64,000 nt of DNA from Candidula unifasciata (taxonomy: Eukaryota > Mollusca > Gastropoda > Stylommatophora > Geomitridae): the NCBI GenBank assembly GCA_905116865.2, contig CAJHNH020002791.1, positions 520,169 to 584,168 on the forward strand. The letters run 5' to 3'. The notes below the pieces were generated by a model, which had not been told where the DNA came from, ran no database searches, and saw only the letters and a list, made by a program, of their open reading frames with translations. Position numbers and translations under genes: made by a program. Within the stretch, counting starts at the first letter, position 1; every line of letters begins with the position of its first letter. Positions 63,401 through 64,000 of this stretch are shown here, one piece after another.

Positions 63401-64000
63401 GGTATACTGTTTCCCCCCAACCTATGTATGCCACACCATATGTCTGGCTATGAAACACATGCGACAAACCAACAGCTCCATATGTGTTTTAATTTTATTC
63501 ATAACAAAAAAAACAGGGTGCATCATAAATTGTGGAACACCCCCTTTCTCCCAAAAGATTTGTATACAAATATTTATTGTATTCAGTCAACATACATCTG
63601 AACAAAGCCTTTGCTTGTATTTTTGTCTGCATCCAGTCTAAATGCTGGACAGTGTGTACTTCTTGTTGCCATGCTGTCACAGCGGTGGTGTGTAGTGCGT
63701 CACAGTTTGTGACTCCAGCTTTTTTTTCAGCTGTAACCCTAAAGTCGTCATGCCTTTTCTGGTTTGTGACTACTGAAGTATGAAAGTTGATCAGATTTTA
63801 AATACACACACATATTCACACACTCTCTTATACCCCTCCCTCCTCCTTTTTGCCCCGATCAACTATCAATTTTGTTTTTCATTCTGACTGTGTCTTGTTT
63901 TTGTTCTCTCCTGTCTCATTTTGATTTTCTTTGTGTGTGCACACACAGACATAATATGGAAATTATACAGACTGAATCAGACTGCCAGTTTAGCCTTGAA
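63401..64000. other. unrecognised right edge
   Basis: No gene or repeat recognised apart from short CA and GT runs. Confidence 0.35.

Overview
This is animal nuclear DNA, most likely from a mollusc and perhaps a marine gastropod. The signs are multi-exon genes with GT-AG introns, many tRNA-derived SINEs, RTE-like and RNase H-bearing non-LTR retrotransposon fragments, hAT and P-element relics, and very large microsatellites and minisatellites. The mollusc assignment is an inference from the style of the retroelements. It is not a database result. No operons, bacterial promoters, CRISPR arrays, rRNA genes or intact tRNA genes were seen.

Two host genes can be supported. A TMEM179/TMEM179B-like four-helix membrane protein lies on the minus strand. 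Its exon 1 is at 16378-16283, exon 2 at 12787-12594 and exon 3 at 8061-7915. The last exon was not found and may lie left of the window. SLC30A6 (ZnT6, the non-transporting partner of the Golgi zinc transporter ZnT5) lies on the plus strand in ten exons from 42747 to 60911. All exon phases agree and together give 359 residues plus a stop. The exon or exons for the cytosolic N-terminus were not found.

Everything else is repeat-derived or unrecognised. From 1 to 42 kb there are LINE 3' fragments, several SINE families, three TIR elements with target-site duplications (hAT 14600-16263, hAT 23635-24957 and an unassigned 734-bp element 37663-38396), a decayed RT/RNase H LINE (25306-28160), a decayed P-element transposase (28871-31160) and a decayed LINE with a conserved C-terminal domain (31930-33715). 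Tandem arrays include a 1.4-kb 16-bp minisatellite (6379-7766) and an almost 1-kb GAA tract (18780-19767). From 42.2 to 61 kb the SLC30A6 introns hold seven arrays and repeated SINE insertions. From 61 to 64 kb lies a TIR element with an RTE fragment nested in it, then more LINE debris.

The observations most worth following are these. (1) Seven tandem copies of a 69-73 bp intron end, each with a complete 3' splice site, stand directly before the first visible SLC30A6 exon. (2) A dispersed retroposon of about 285-295 bp has a 3' (GAA)n tail and target-site duplications, and its tails appear to seed several of the giant TTC/GAA arrays. (3) A nested hAT insertion lies only 11 bp inside intron 1 of the TMEM179-like gene and carries an inverted SINE pair. 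(4) A 37-bp repeat expanded inside an RT ORF stays open while cycling through all three frames. (5) A 734-bp TIR element contains a long internal hairpin.
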